64,000 bases of DNA from Gemmobacter aquaticus. Lineage in GTDB: Bacteria > Pseudomonadota > Alphaproteobacteria > Rhodobacterales > Rhodobacteraceae. The stretch spans positions 124,001-188,000 of the forward strand of contig NZ_VOAK01000020.1 in the NCBI RefSeq assembly GCF_007859075.1. The letters run 5' to 3'. The position numbers and the translations under genes were made by a program. Position 1 is the first letter of the stretch, and every line of letters starts with the position of its first letter. The notes beneath the pieces are model-generated. The model saw only the letters and a program-made list of their open reading frames with translations, searched no databases and had not been told where the DNA came from. Of this stretch, positions 28,969-38,543 are shown piece by piece.

Positions 28969-30299
28969 CCGATCTCTATCAATCCCAACGTGCCATGCGG
29001 AACATGCGCCGCGCCGCCATGCAGCGGGGCGTTGTCGCGATCCTCGATATCGGCTCCAGCAAGATTGCCTGTCTGGTGCTGCGCTTCGACGGGCCTGAAC
29101 GCCGCCGCGATTCCGACGGTGTGGGTTCGATGGCCGGCCAGTCGCAGTTCCGTATCATCGGGGCGGCAACCACGCGGTCGCGCGGCGTGTCCTTTGGCGA
29201 AATCCATGTGATGACCGAAACCGAACGCGCGATCCGCACTGCCGTTCAGGCCGCGCAAAAGATGGCCAATGTGCGCGTGGACCACGTCATCGCCTGCTTC
29301 TCGGGTGCGGAGCCGCGCAGCTATGGGCTGGCAGGCGATATCGAGCTGGCAGACAGCGTGGTGACGGAACAGGACGTCGCGCGGGTACTTGCCGCCTGCG
29401 ACATGCCCGATATCGGGCAGGCGCGCGAGGTGCTGCATGCCCAGCCCGTAAACTTTGCGCTCGACCACCGGTCGGGGCTTGGCGATCCCCGTGGGCAGAT
29501 CGGCAACCGCCTGGCCTGCGACATGCATCTTCTGTCGGTCGAGGCCTCGGTGGTGCAGAACCTGTTCTACTGCATCAAGCGCTGTGATCTGGAACTGGCC
29601 GGCATTGCCTCATCCGCCTATGTCTCGGGTATCTCCAGCCTGGTCGAGGATGAGCAGGAGCTGGGTGCTGCCTGCATCGATATGGGTGGCGGGGCGACCG
29701 GCATCTCGATCTTCATCAAGAAGCACATGATCTATGCCGACAGCGTGCGGATGGGGGGTGACCATATCACCGCCGATATCGCCAAGGGTCTGCATATTCC
29801 GATGAACGTGGCCGAACGGATCAAGACCAAGCATGGTGGCGTGCACGCGACCAGCAAGGATGACCGCGACATGATCGAGATCGGCGGCGATAGCGGCGAC
29901 TGGGAAAAGGACCGCCGTCAGGTCAGCCGGACCGAGTTGATCGGGATCATGCGGCCGCGCGTCGAGGAAATCCTTGAAGAGGCGCGCGCCCGGCTGGACG
30001 CGGCGGGCTTCGATCACCTGCCCAGCCAGCAGATCGTGCTGACGGGCGGGGGCAGCCAGCTGATGGGTCTCGATGGGCTCGCAACCCGGATTCTGGGGCA
30101 GCGGGTGCGCCTTGGCCGTCCGTTGCGCATTCAGGGGCTGCCGCAGGCGGTAACGGGGCCGGCGTTTTCGTCCGCCGTCGGGCTTTGCCTCTTTGCGACG
30201 CATCCGCAGGACGAGTGGTGGGATTTTGACATCCCGACCGAGAAGTATCCGGCGCGGTCGCTGCGCAGGGCCATCAAATGGTTCCGCGACAACTGGTAG
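28965..30299 (+). CDS. ftsA: Cell division protein FtsA
   Basis: A 444-residue actin-like ATPase that anchors FtsZ to the membrane and recruits later divisome proteins. Actin-fold blocks are visible: VVAILDIGSSKIACLVLRF (phosphate 1), the SHS2 insert with RGVSFGEIHVMTETERAIR, AACIDMGGGATGISIF (phosphate 2), and VLTGGGSQLMGL (adenosine). The C-terminal amphipathic membrane anchor is RSLRRAIKWFRDNW. It starts with GTG overlapping the ftsQ stop. A 218-base gap with its own promoter potential separates it from ftsZ. Confidence 0.96.
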   Translation: MTDLYQSQRAMRNMRRAAMQRGVVAILDIGSSKIACLVLRFDGPERRRDSDGVGSMAGQSQFRIIGAATTRSRGVSFGEIHVMTETERAIRTAVQAAQKMANVRVDHVIACFSGAEPRSYGLAGDIELADSVVTEQDVARVLAACDMPDIGQAREVLHAQPVNFALDHRSGLGDPRGQIGNRLACDMHLLSVEASVVQNLFYCIKRCDLELAGIASSAYVSGISSLVEDEQELGAACIDMGGGATGISIFIKKHMIYADSVRMGGDHITADIAKGLHIPMNVAERIKTKHGGVHATSKDDRDMIEIGGDSGDWEKDRRQVSRTELIGIMRPRVEEILEEARARLDAAGFDHLPSQQIVLTGGGSQLMGLDGLATRILGQRVRLGRPLRIQGLPQAVTGPAFSSAVGLCLFATHPQDEWWDFDIPTEKYPARSLRRAIKWFRDNW

Positions 30300-30517
30300 T
30301 CCCAACATCCTGCGGTAGAGGCGAAATCCCGCTTACGCGGTTGGCGTGATCCCCCATATTTTGTGGGGTGAAAGCGTTTTTTTCGTGACGTTCCCGACGA
30401 CTGTGGATAGAATTGCGGATAAACCAGAAGTGCGCCGATTGGGACAGATGTGCGCAACATTCTGGAAATGAACGAAAAGCACTGGCGGCCACATATATAA
30501 ACGCAGGCGGATTGGCG
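30300..30517 (+). promoter_or_regulatory. ftsA-ftsZ intergenic region, probable ftsZ promoter
   Basis: 218 bases with no gene. It contains a small dyad, CCCCCATATTTTGTGGGG (30352-30369), followed a few bases on by a run of seven T (30377-30383), which could end part of the ftsQA transcripts. The AT-richer stretch beyond it probably holds the ftsZ promoter, but no exact -35/-10 pair can be assigned. Confidence 0.45.
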
Positions 30518-32155
30518 ATGACACTGAATCTGATGATGACCTCCCAGAACCCGGATCTGAAGCCGCGCATCACCGTTTTCGGTGTCGGCGGGGCGGGCGG
30601 CAATGCCGTCAACAACATGATCGACAAGAGCCTTGAGGGGGTCGAGTTCGTTGTTGCCAATACCGACGCGCAGGCGCTGCAGCAGTCGAAGGCCGGCAGC
30701 CGCATCCAGATGGGCCCGAAAGTCACCGAAGGTCTGGGCGCGGGCGCGCGCCCCTCGGTTGGTGCCGCCGCCGCTGAAGAGACCATAGAGGCCATCGTGG
30801 ATCATCTCGCCGGCGCGCACATGTGCTTCATCACCGCCGGCATGGGCGGTGGCACCGGCACCGGTGCGGCCCCTATCATCGCGCAGGCCGCACGTGAACT
30901 GGGTGTGCTGACCGTCGGCGTCGTGACCAAGCCCTTCCAGTTCGAGGGCAACAAGCGCATGCGGCAGGCGGATGAGGGGATCGAGGCCCTTCAGAAGGTG
31001 GTCGACACGCTGATCATCATTCCGAACCAGAACCTGTTCCGCCTCGCGAACGAGCGCACGACCTTTACCGAGGCCTTCGCCATGGCCGACGACGTGCTGT
31101 ATCAGGGCGTGAAGGGGGTCACCGACCTGATGGTACGTCCGGGCCTGATCAACCTCGACTTTGCCGACGTTCGCTCGGTCATGGATGAGATGGGCAAGGC
31201 GATGATGGGCACGGGCGAGGCGACCGGCGAGGATCGCGCGCGTCAGGCGGCCGAGAAGGCGATTGCCAACCCGCTGCTCGACGAGATCTCGCTGACCGGC
31301 GCCAAGGGCGTACTGATCAACATCACCGGCGGCTACGACCTGACGCTGTTCGAGCTGGATGAGGCGGCAAACCTGATCCGCGAAAAGGTGGACCCCGACG
31401 CGAACATCATCGTGGGCTCGACCCTCGATCCGTCGATGGAAGGCGCGCTGCGCGTATCGGTCGTGGCGACCGGCATCGATGCCTCTGCCGCCAACCGCGC
31501 CGAAACCCCGAGCCGCCGTCCGATGGGCAGCGCCGCACCGACGTTCAACGCAGCCCCCGAAGTGAAGCCCGAGCCGGTTCGTCAGGCCGCTCCGGCGCCG
31601 CAGCCGGTTGTTGCCCCCGAACCGCAGCCGGCCCCGACGCTGTTTGATGCACCGCCCGTGCAGCAGCCTGCCCCTGTGCAGCAACCCGCCGCCTTCATGC
31701 CGGTCGATGAGGTCGAAGATCTGATCGATGACATGCCGCCTCCGGCTTATCGCCCGCAAACCCCGGCGGCCCCGGTCGTGCGCAGCTTTGCCGCCCATGA
31801 CGAGGATGCCGCGGCCTTTGTCGCGCCGCGTCCGCGCCCGAGCGGCCAGCCCTCGCCCGAAGCACTTGCCCGCCTGCAGGCGGCCGTCAGCAAGAACCCG
31901 GCCACCGCGCAACGCCCGCAACCGGCTGCGCAGCGTGCCGCCCAGCCCGCGGCGCCTCAGGCCGCCCGCCCGGCCGAAAAGTCGCGTTTCGGCATCGGCT
32001 CGCTGATCAACCGCATGGCCGGACATTCGGCCGAAGCAGAGCGTCCGGCACCGCGTCAGCAGCCGCAGGTCACCTCGTATGACGACGAGCAGGACATGTC
32101 GGCAGACCAGGAACGGATCGAGATTCCCGCTTTCCTGCGGCGTCAGGCGAACTGA
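30518..32155 (+). CDS. ftsZ: Cell division GTPase FtsZ with long C-terminal linker
   Basis: A 545-residue tubulin-like GTPase that forms the Z ring. GTP-binding [13 protein letters not shown] (residues 22-34), the tubulin signature [10 protein letters not shown] (110-119) and the catalytic T7 loop [15 protein letters not shown] are intact. After the globular core (about 320 residues) comes an unusually long Pro/Ala/Gln-rich linker of about 200 residues, as in other Rhodobacterales. It ends in the conserved tail [12 protein letters not shown] that binds FtsA and other partners. ATG 30518 ([12 protein letters not shown]) is chosen over the upstream open frame. A terminator follows at 32188. Confidence 0.96.
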   Translation: MTLNLMMTSQNPDLKPRITVFGVGGAGGNAVNNMIDKSLEGVEFVVANTDAQALQQSKAGSRIQMGPKVTEGLGAGARPSVGAAAAEETIEAIVDHLAGAHMCFITAGMGGGTGTGAAPIIAQAARELGVLTVGVVTKPFQFEGNKRMRQADEGIEALQKVVDTLIIIPNQNLFRLANERTTFTEAFAMADDVLYQGVKGVTDLMVRPGLINLDFADVRSVMDEMGKAMMGTGEATGEDRARQAAEKAIANPLLDEISLTGAKGVLINITGGYDLTLFELDEAANLIREKVDPDANIIVGSTLDPSMEGALRVSVVATGIDASAANRAETPSRRPMGSAAPTFNAAPEVKPEPVRQAAPAPQPVVAPEPQPAPTLFDAPPVQQPAPVQQPAAFMPVDEVEDLIDDMPPPAYRPQTPAAPVVRSFAAHDEDAAAFVAPRPRPSGQPSPEALARLQAAVSKNPATAQRPQPAAQRAAQPAAPQAARPAEKSRFGIGSLINRMAGHSAEAERPAPRQQPQVTSYDDEQDMSADQERIEIPAFLRRQAN

Positions 32156-32187
32156 AGGACGTTACGTCAAGGTAACATTGTTCTGGA

Positions 32188-32218
32188 AAAAGGCTCGCGA
32201 AGGCGGGCCTTTTTCTAT
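32188..32218 (+). terminator. Rho-independent terminator of ftsZ
   Basis: AAAGGCTCGC and GCGGGCCTTT form a ten-pair stem (one G-U) with loop GAAG, followed by TT. It closes the dcw transcript 33 bases after the ftsZ stop. Confidence 0.85.
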
Positions 32219-32392
32219 TTGTTTCCAGCATATTGCGGTGCGGTTGGCGGGATTCTGCGGGCCTGACGTCTGACTGTTACATCCGGTTACAAAGAGTGAG
32301 TTGTTCAGAAAGGCCACGCGAATTACCTAAACTGCACGGCGAAAGTCCTGTGGATATCTCGTCGGTTGGTAAGAACATCCAAGGGGATGAAC

Positions 32393-33313
32393 GTGCAGAA
32401 TACCTTGAAATCCGCTGCGGTCTTTGACGGACTCGGCCTGCACTCGGGGGAACCCGTGCGCATGACCGTGCGTCCTGCCCCGGTCGATTCCGGGGTCTGG
32501 TTCCGTCGTACCGACCTGACCGAAGGCAACCCGATGATCCCGGCCCGCTGGGATGCGGTTGTGCCCTCGAAGCTGTGCACCCTGATCGCGAATGAATCGG
32601 GCGCTTCGGTTTCGACCATTGAACATATCATGGCCGCGCTGGCAGGCTGCGCCATCCACAACGCGCTGATCGAAATTGATGGGCCGGAAGTGCCAATCCT
32701 TGATGGTTCGGCCGTGGCCTTTGTCGAACGCTTTCTTCAGGTCGGCATCGCCCCGCAGGGCGAGCCCGTGCGCGCAATCCGCGTCCTGAAATCCGTCGAG
32801 GTGCGCGAAGGCGATGCCGTCGCCCGGCTGGAACCCTCGGACAACCTCGAGATCGACTTCCGCATCGACTTTGCCGAGGCGGGAATCGGTCGGCAGGAAA
32901 AGCACCTCTCGATGGCGAATGGCGCGTTTGTGCGCGAGTTGAGCGATTGTCGTACCTTCTGTCTGCAGGCAGATGTTAACCGGATGCGCGCAAGCGGTCT
33001 GGCCCTCGGCGGCACGCTGGAAAATGCTGTGGTTTTTGACGATGGCGAAGTGCTGAGCCCCGGTGGCCTGCGTCATCGCGACGAGCCTGTGCGCCACAAG
33101 ATGCTTGACGCGCTTGGCGATCTTTCGCTGGCCGGCGGGCCGATCCTGGGTCGTTACACGGGTATCCGCGCCGGTCATGCGCTGACGAACCGCCTGCTTC
33201 GGGCGCTGTTTGCCGATCCGACGGCCTGGGCACCGGTGGAATGCGGCAATAGCGCCGGCCGTAAATTGCCGGGCATGGGCGTTCATCCGGGCGATCTGCC
33301 GATTCACGCCTGA
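32393..33313 (+). CDS. lpxC: UDP-3-O-acyl-N-acetylglucosamine deacetylase LpxC
   Basis: A 306-residue zinc amidase that carries out the committed step of lipid A synthesis. Metal and catalytic blocks are visible: STIEHIMAALAG (first zinc His), HKMLDALGDL (second His and zinc Asp) and GHALTNRLLRAL. The start is decided by the ribosome site: AAGGGG (32381-32386) is six bases before GTG 32393 but directly touches the in-frame ATG 32387, so GTG is preferred; ATG would add two residues (MN). It follows ftsZ, as in many Gram-negatives, from its own promoter. Confidence 0.94.
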   Translation: MQNTLKSAAVFDGLGLHSGEPVRMTVRPAPVDSGVWFRRTDLTEGNPMIPARWDAVVPSKLCTLIANESGASVSTIEHIMAALAGCAIHNALIEIDGPEVPILDGSAVAFVERFLQVGIAPQGEPVRAIRVLKSVEVREGDAVARLEPSDNLEIDFRIDFAEAGIGRQEKHLSMANGAFVRELSDCRTFCLQADVNRMRASGLALGGTLENAVVFDDGEVLSPGGLRHRDEPVRHKMLDALGDLSLAGGPILGRYTGIRAGHALTNRLLRALFADPTAWAPVECGNSAGRKLPGMGVHPGDLPIHA

Positions 33314-33450
33314 ACGGTGCGCCAACGCACGGAAAGGCGTTTTGCACCGCCGATTTTTCTGTGCTAGGACAAGCCAAACAGCTCTGACCGCTAGGCGGCG
33401 GGCGGGTACTTGCGGGCATGTTCCGCGGGCCGGGATCTGACGAGGCAGTA

Positions 33451-34308
33451 GTGCGAAAGATGACGGGTGGAACTTCGGGCGCGGGTCTCCTTGCGGGAAT
33501 TCTGCTTTCTGCCGTTCTTGCTGGGTGCAGTGGTGGCGGTGGTCAGTCCAAGGAACCCCCGCTTGAGACCTTGAGCGCGCAGCAGATCTACGATCGCGGC
33601 GAATACACGCTTGAAGAAGAGAACGACCCAACCAAGGCGATCCGCTATTTCACCGAGGTGGAGCGGCTTTATCCTTATTCCGATTGGGCGCGCCGCGCCC
33701 TGATCATGCAGGCCTTCACCTATCACAAGTCGAAAGAGTACGAGGATGCGCGTCAGGCAGCGCAGCGATTCCTTGACTATTATCCGGGTGATGAGGACGC
33801 GGCCTATGCAAAGTACCTGCTTGCGCTCTCCTACTACGACCAGATCGACGAGGTTGGGCGCGATCAAGGACTGACTTTCCAGGCGCTTCAGGCTCTGCGC
33901 GAGGTCATCGAGGAATACCCTGACAGCGAATATGCCCGCTCGGCCATCCTGAAGTTCGACCTCGCCTTTGACCATCTGGCGGCGAAAGAGATGGAGATCG
34001 GGCGGTACTACCTGAAGCGTGGCAACTACGCGGCCTCGATAAACCGCTTCCGCACCGTGGTGCAGGACTTCCAGACCACGACCCACACCGCCGAGGCGCT
34101 GCACCGTCTGGTTGAAGCCTATCTTGCGCTTGGCCTGACCAACGAGGCGCAGACCGCAGGCGCGATTCTGGGCTATAACTACCAGTCCAGCCCGTTCTAT
34201 CAGGACAGCTACAAGCTGCTGACCAGCCGTGGGCTTGAGCCCAAGGCGGCGGGCGACAGCTGGCTTGCCGGTGTGTATCGGCAAACCGTCAAGGGCGAAT
34301 GGCTGTAA
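33451..34308 (+). CDS. bamD: Outer membrane assembly lipoprotein BamD
   Basis: A 285-residue lipoprotein of the BAM complex that inserts beta-barrel proteins in the outer membrane. A signal peptide ends in the lipobox LSAVLAGC, making the Cys the lipidated N-terminus of the mature protein. Five TPR-like helical pairs follow (AQQIYDRGEYTLEEENDPTKA, AIRYFTEVERLYPYS, DARQAAQRFLDYYPG and so on). GTG 33451 is chosen because GAGG lies five bases upstream; ATG 33460 is the alternative and ATG 33418 is less likely. Downstream is recN, 36 bases on, a pairing common in alphaproteobacteria. Confidence 0.93.
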   Translation: MRKMTGGTSGAGLLAGILLSAVLAGCSGGGGQSKEPPLETLSAQQIYDRGEYTLEEENDPTKAIRYFTEVERLYPYSDWARRALIMQAFTYHKSKEYEDARQAAQRFLDYYPGDEDAAYAKYLLALSYYDQIDEVGRDQGLTFQALQALREVIEEYPDSEYARSAILKFDLAFDHLAAKEMEIGRYYLKRGNYAASINRFRTVVQDFQTTTHTAEALHRLVEAYLALGLTNEAQTAGAILGYNYQSSPFYQDSYKLLTSRGLEPKAAGDSWLAGVYRQTVKGEWL

Positions 34309-34344
34309 GGTCGGGCAGGGCGCTCTGCCCTGAAAGGTGAGTGG

Positions 34345-35988
34345 ATGCTGCGCGCGCTCGATATCCGCGACATGCTGATCATCGACCGGCTCTCGCTGGC
34401 GTTTCAGCCGGGCCTGAATGTGCTGACCGGCGAAACCGGGGCTGGCAAGTCGATCCTGCTGGATTCGCTGGGCTTTGTTCTGGGATGGCGCGGCCGTGCC
34501 GAGCTTGTGCGCGCGGGTGCGACACAGGGCGAGGTGGTCGCGGCGTTTGATCTGCCTGCCGGGCACGCCGCCCATGACGTTCTGGCAGAGGCGGGGATCG
34601 AGGTCGAAGACGAGCTGATCTTGCGGCGCGTGAACTATGCGGACGGACGCAAGACTGCTTGGGTGAACGATCGCCGCGTCTCGGGCGAGGTGCTGCGGGC
34701 CTTGTCGGAGACGCTGGTCGAATTGCACGGTCAGCATGACGACCGGGGCCTTTTGAATCCGCGCGGACATCGCGCCCTGCTGGATGCCTTTGCCGGGCTG
34801 GATCTTGGCCCCACGCGTGATGCCTGGTCTGCGCTTGGTCAGGCGCGGCGCGCGCTGGCCGAGGCCGAGGCTGCGTTTCAGGCGGTAAAGGCCGAGGAGG
34901 ATTTCCTGCGCCACGCGGTGTCCGAGCTGGACAAGCTAAACCCTGAGCCGGGCGAGGAGGCTGTCCTGGATGCCCGCCGCCGGGCGATGCAGGCCAGCGA
35001 AAAAATCCGCGCCGATGTCTCGCGCGCTCATGCCGAGATATCAGAGCAAGGTGCCGAGGCGGTTCTTCTCGATGCACTGCGTCGGCTTGAAGGCGCGGGA
35101 GACCGCGCAGGTGGGGCTCTTGAAGCCCCGATTGCAGCGCTCGGCCGGGCATTGGCAGAGCTGGCCGATGCGCAGGCGGGTGTCGAGTCCTGTCTGAGCG
35201 CACTCGATTTCGACCCGTCTGAGCTTGAGGTGCTGGAGGAGCGGCTTTTCGCGATCCGTGCGCTGGCCCGCAAGCATGGCGTCCTGCCGGATGATCTGGG
35301 CACGCTTGCGCATGAGCTGCGTGCCCGGCTTGAGGCGCTGGACGGTGGCGAGCGCAACCTTGCCCAGTTGCGCCGCGCCGTGGTGCTGGCAGAGACGGGG
35401 TATTCCGAGGCAGCAACCGCGCTTTCTGCGGCAAGGAAGGCGGCGGCGAAGCGCCTCGATTCTGCGATGGCGGCAGAACTGGCACCCCTGCGGATGGAGC
35501 GCGCGGTTTTCACGACCGAGTTCGAAACCTCCGAGCCCGGACCGGGTGGGGTGGATGCGGTAACCTTCACAGTCGCAACCAACCCCGGCGCGCCGGCGGG
35601 GCCGCTTAACCGCATCGCCTCGGGTGGTGAACTGAGCCGGTTTCTTTTGGCGCTGAAGGTCTGTCTGACGGGTGACACGCCCGGCGTCACGATGATCTTC
35701 GACGAGATTGACCGCGGTGTCGGCGGTGCCACGGCGGACGCTGTCGGGCGCAGGCTCAAGGCGCTGGCGGGTCAGGCGCAGGTGCTGGTTGTGACGCACA
35801 GCCCGCAGGTGGCAGCGCTTGGCGCGCATCATTGGCGTGTCGAGAAACGCGTGCAGGATGGCATGACCACCACCACAGTGATCCCGCTGGAACCGGGCGA
35901 CCGTGTCGAGGAAATCGGGCGCATGCTGTCGGGCGATACGGTGTCTGATGCGGCGCGGGCGGCGGCGCGGTCGCTGCTCGATGCCTGA
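34345..35988 (+). CDS. recN: DNA repair ATPase RecN
   Basis: A 547-residue SMC-like protein for double-strand break repair. Walker A GETGAGKS lies at residues 29-36, with the ABC half-domain completed at the C-terminus by the signature ASGGELSRFLLALK and Walker B MIFDEIDRGVGGATA. The middle third is a Glu/Ala/Leu-rich antiparallel coiled coil, shorter than in SMC. No LexA box is seen in front of it, unlike the uvrD gene here. It appears to share the bamD transcript; a GGGCAG/CTGCCC hairpin lies in the 36-base gap. Confidence 0.95.
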   Translation: MLRALDIRDMLIIDRLSLAFQPGLNVLTGETGAGKSILLDSLGFVLGWRGRAELVRAGATQGEVVAAFDLPAGHAAHDVLAEAGIEVEDELILRRVNYADGRKTAWVNDRRVSGEVLRALSETLVELHGQHDDRGLLNPRGHRALLDAFAGLDLGPTRDAWSALGQARRALAEAEAAFQAVKAEEDFLRHAVSELDKLNPEPGEEAVLDARRRAMQASEKIRADVSRAHAEISEQGAEAVLLDALRRLEGAGDRAGGALEAPIAALGRALAELADAQAGVESCLSALDFDPSELEVLEERLFAIRALARKHGVLPDDLGTLAHELRARLEALDGGERNLAQLRRAVVLAETGYSEAATALSAARKAAAKRLDSAMAAELAPLRMERAVFTTEFETSEPGPGGVDAVTFTVATNPGAPAGPLNRIASGGELSRFLLALKVCLTGDTPGVTMIFDEIDRGVGGATADAVGRRLKALAGQAQVLVVTHSPQVAALGAHHWRVEKRVQDGMTTTTVIPLEPGDRVEEIGRMLSGDTVSDAARAAARSLLDA

Positions 35989-36095
35989 TGCTGCGTTGCA
36001 GCAGGCGCAAGGCGGCACGGCGCGAATGGTCGTTGTTGCGGAAGTTCTGCTGACCTAAATTCCTTGGCAGGGAGGGCAACCACAAGAGGTTTGCC

Positions 36096-36257
36096 ATGCT
36101 GAAACAAGTTTCGCGCATCATCCGCGCTTTCCACGTCCCGACGATCGAGGAACTGGAACGCGACTATCTGAACCACTCTGCCTCGCGCTACGATCTTGAA
36201 ATGCGCCAGCGTGAAGTGGACGGCGGGCTGTTCCGTCGCCCTGCACGCTACTACTGA
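36096..36257 (+). CDS. Small DUF3563-like protein
   Basis: A 53-residue charged protein, MLKQVSRIIRAF at the start, then PTIEELERDYLNHSASRYDL and EMRQREVDGGLFRR. The pattern of an aromatic/hydrophobic N-terminus followed by E-x-x-Y-L-x-x-[AS]-x-x-x-x-D-L-E-x-R-x-R-x-[IV]-[DE] fits the DUF3563 family of unknown function. GAGG lies eight bases before the ATG. Its stop codon lies inside the last codons of the convergent flavoprotein gene (seven-base tail-to-tail overlap), so the two coding ends share sequence. Confidence 0.6.
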   Translation: MLKQVSRIIRAFHVPTIEELERDYLNHSASRYDLEMRQREVDGGLFRRPARYY

Positions 36258-37612
36258 GGCACCAGCTTGCCGGGGTTCAGGATGTTCAGCGGGTCCAGCG
36301 CGCGTTTGACCGCCCCCATGACCGCCCATCCTGCCCCGTGCTCTGCCTGCATATAGGGCAGTTTACCGATACCGATGCCGTGCTCGCCCGTGACCGTGCC
36401 ACCAAGGCGCAGGGCGCGCTCGGCCATTCGGGCCGCAAGGCGCTGCGCCTCGGTTGCCTCAGCGGCATTGCCGCGTTCGATCAGCAAGATGGCGTGGAAG
36501 TTCCCGTCACCGACATGGCCAAGGATCGGGCCGGGAATGGAACTCGCGGCGATATCGGCGCGAGTTTCCTCGACCGCCTCGGCCAGCCGTGAGATCGGCA
36601 CACAGACATCGGTGACGATCGCCGTCGCGCCGGGGCGTGAGGCGATACAGGCCGGGTAGGCGTTGTGCCGCATCTTCCACAGTGCGTTTCGGTCTTCGGC
36701 ACGCTCCGCCCAGCGGAACCCGCTGCAATGGTGGCCGTCTGCAATGTCGCCAAAGCGTTCGGCTTGCTCGGCCACGCCAGCGGCAGAGCCGTGGAATTCG
36801 ACCAGCAGATATGGCGCTTCGGTCAGCGATTGCCCCGAATAGGCGTTGCATGCCGCGACGGCCGAAGGGTCCAGAAACTCGATCCGCGCCATGGGTTTAC
36901 CGGACTGGATCGTTTCGATCACGCAGTCCACGGCTTCTGACATGGTCGGAAAGGCGCAAACGGCAGCCGAGATTGCCTCGGGCTGGCCCTGCAGGCGCAG
37001 GGTGAGTTCGGTGATCAGACCGAGCGTGCCCTCAGATCCGACCATCAGCCCCGTCAGGTCATAGCCCGCCGCAGATTTTGGCGCGGCCGACCCTGTCCGG
37101 ATGACCGTGCCATCGGCCAGAACCACCTCAAGCGCCAGAACGGCATCGCGCATGGTGCCGTAGCGCACCGCCGTTGTGCCCGAAGCCCGCGTGGCAGCCA
37201 TTCCGCCGAGGCTTGCATTGGCACCGGGATCGACCGGGAAGAACAGACCCGTCGCCCGTAACTCGGTATTCAGCGCCTCGCGCGTGATGCCGGGCTGAAC
37301 CCGTGCCAGCATGTCCTCTGGGCGCACCTCAAGCACTTGGTCCATGCGGGCAAAATTGACCGTGATACCGCCGCGCAGCGCAAGGGCATGCCCTTCCAGC
37401 GAGGTGCCGGCGCCCCAGCCGACCACCGGAATACGGTTGGCATGGGCAACCCTCAGAATGGCTGAGACCTCGGCCGTGGTCTCTGGGAAGGCCACCGCAT
37501 CGGGAAGCCCTGCCAGGACGTGGGTCTCGCTTTGGGCGTGCTGCTCACGCAGCGCCTGAGCGGTCGTGAAGCGATCGCCCATAAGGGCGCGGAGTTCGTC
37601 AAAGCCTGTCAT
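36251..37612 (-). CDS. FAD-linked D-lactate dehydrogenase (cytochrome)-type oxidase
   Basis: A 453-residue flavoprotein of the VAO/PCMH fold (FAD_binding_4 plus FAD-oxidase_C). The FAD blocks VVGWGAGTSLEGHAL (about residues 63-77), VDPGANASLGGMAATRASGT and GSEGTLGLITELTLRL are visible. The C-terminal HVGDGNFH (366-373) and TGEHGIGIGK (408-417) blocks hold the metal and substrate residues found in D-lactate and D-2-hydroxyacid dehydrogenases. It closely resembles LDHD/Dld; glycolate oxidase GlcD or D-2-hydroxyglutarate dehydrogenase are alternatives. No signal peptide. The gene stands alone, 30 bases before the DUF1638 operon reads in. Confidence 0.82.
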   Translation of the reverse strand: MTGFDELRALMGDRFTTAQALREQHAQSETHVLAGLPDAVAFPETTAEVSAILRVAHANRIPVVGWGAGTSLEGHALALRGGITVNFARMDQVLEVRPEDMLARVQPGITREALNTELRATGLFFPVDPGANASLGGMAATRASGTTAVRYGTMRDAVLALEVVLADGTVIRTGSAAPKSAAGYDLTGLMVGSEGTLGLITELTLRLQGQPEAISAAVCAFPTMSEAVDCVIETIQSGKPMARIEFLDPSAVAACNAYSGQSLTEAPYLLVEFHGSAAGVAEQAERFGDIADGHHCSGFRWAERAEDRNALWKMRHNAYPACIASRPGATAIVTDVCVPISRLAEAVEETRADIAASSIPGPILGHVGDGNFHAILLIERGNAAEATEAQRLAARMAERALRLGGTVTGEHGIGIGKLPYMQAEHGAGWAVMGAVKRALDPLNILNPGKLVPQ

Positions 37613-37642
37613 GCCGTCAGGGTAGGGGACTGGGGCGCTGCG

Positions 37643-38284
37643 TCAAGATCCGCCGATCCGGTCAATCGCGACCGCCAGATCGCCATATCCTGTAAAGCGC
37701 CGCTCATAGGCAAGGCCAAGGCGTTCGGCCGCGTCGCGCGCCTTGGCGTCAAGGGCAGGGTCGTCCGTCTGCGCCTGATAGACGAGCTTGGTGTAATTGC
37801 CGAACATCATCGGGATCAGTTCGGGGTGCCGGTCAAACCCCATCGGACGCCAGACAAAGGCGTCAAACTGCCGGGTCAAGAAATCCGTCAGGTAGAAGGC
37901 GGTTATTTCGCCTTCGGCGATGCGGGCGAAGCGGTCATTGCCTTCAAAAAACGAATAACAATGGGGTCCTTCCAGCATCTCTACGCCCAATTCCTTGCAC
38001 TTTTCCTGCAATTGGCCGCCCGTGCCGCAATCGGCATAGAGAACAAACACTTTCTCGTAGCCCTTGGCGTCACCAACGGCCTTCTCAACGGCTGCGGGAA
38101 TACGGTCGGGCCAGAGATGCAGGTTCGCCGGCAGGCATTGCAGATCCAGATGATTCCAGCCGCCAGAACGCTTTATGGCCAGAACCTCATGTGCCAGTGC
38201 GCCGCAGGCAATCAGAAGGACGCGGCCCCGCGCGGACGGGGCGAGGCCTGCTTCGGTCAATGCAGTGTCGTCGGGAAGCCTCAT
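37643..38284 (-). CDS. DUF1638 protein, methionine-synthase accessory
   Basis: A 213-residue cytoplasmic protein of the DUF1638 family, with LLIACGALAHEVLAI near the start, FVLYADCGTGGQL and GPHCYSFFEGNDRF in the middle. Conserved cysteines (in CGALA, DCGTGG and HCYSF) suggest metal or cofactor binding. In Phaeobacter, genetic data tie a DUF1638 protein to the split B12-dependent methionine synthase, as far as I recall. It overlaps the upstream small gene by four bases and belongs to the operon of the corrinoid protein. Function here is inference from the neighbourhood. Confidence 0.8.
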   Translation of the reverse strand: MRLPDDTALTEAGLAPSARGRVLLIACGALAHEVLAIKRSGGWNHLDLQCLPANLHLWPDRIPAAVEKAVGDAKGYEKVFVLYADCGTGGQLQEKCKELGVEMLEGPHCYSFFEGNDRFARIAEGEITAFYLTDFLTRQFDAFVWRPMGFDRHPELIPMMFGNYTKLVYQAQTDDPALDAKARDAAERLGLAYERRFTGYGDLAVAIDRIGGS

Positions 38285-38430
38285 GCTTTCAGCCTTATCA
38301 GTAGGGCGGCGAGCAGCGCCACCTGCGCCACGGCCGCCAGCGGCAGGCCAAAGGCCGTGACCAGCCAGATCGTCAGCGCGGCATCGGCGATGACTGCGGC
38401 GATCAACAGGGCGAAGACCTTTGGCGGCAT
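38281..38430 (-). CDS. Small two-helix membrane protein
   Basis: A 49-residue hydrophobic protein, MPPKVFALLIAAVIADAALT then a second helix ending LLAALLIRLKA. It overlaps the DUF1638 start by four bases (ATGA) and follows the corrinoid gene, so it is clearly part of this operon. No family recognised. Similar tiny membrane genes accompany DUF1638 in related genomes, by memory. The frame is open upstream, but ATG 38430 is the only start close to the hydrophobic part. Confidence 0.6.
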   Translation of the reverse strand: MPPKVFALLIAAVIADAALTIWLVTAFGLPLAAVAQVALLAALLIRLKA

Positions 38431-38543
38431 AGGCGGGTTCCGTCTGGCTACAAGATGAATGTGGGCAGGCGGGGCGCGTTCGGCAAGCGTCCAAAGAAAA
38501 AGGCCCCGGATCGCTCCGGGGCCATGCATCGAGATGCGCAACC

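Noticed and set aside
30131-32026. 631-codon open frame on minus
   Set aside because: Antisense to ftsA end and ftsZ, His/Arg/Gly-rich low complexity, no domain. A shadow of the high-GC third positions.
34309-34345. LexA box for recN
   Set aside because: No GTTC-N7-GTTC in the bamD-recN gap or before bamD.
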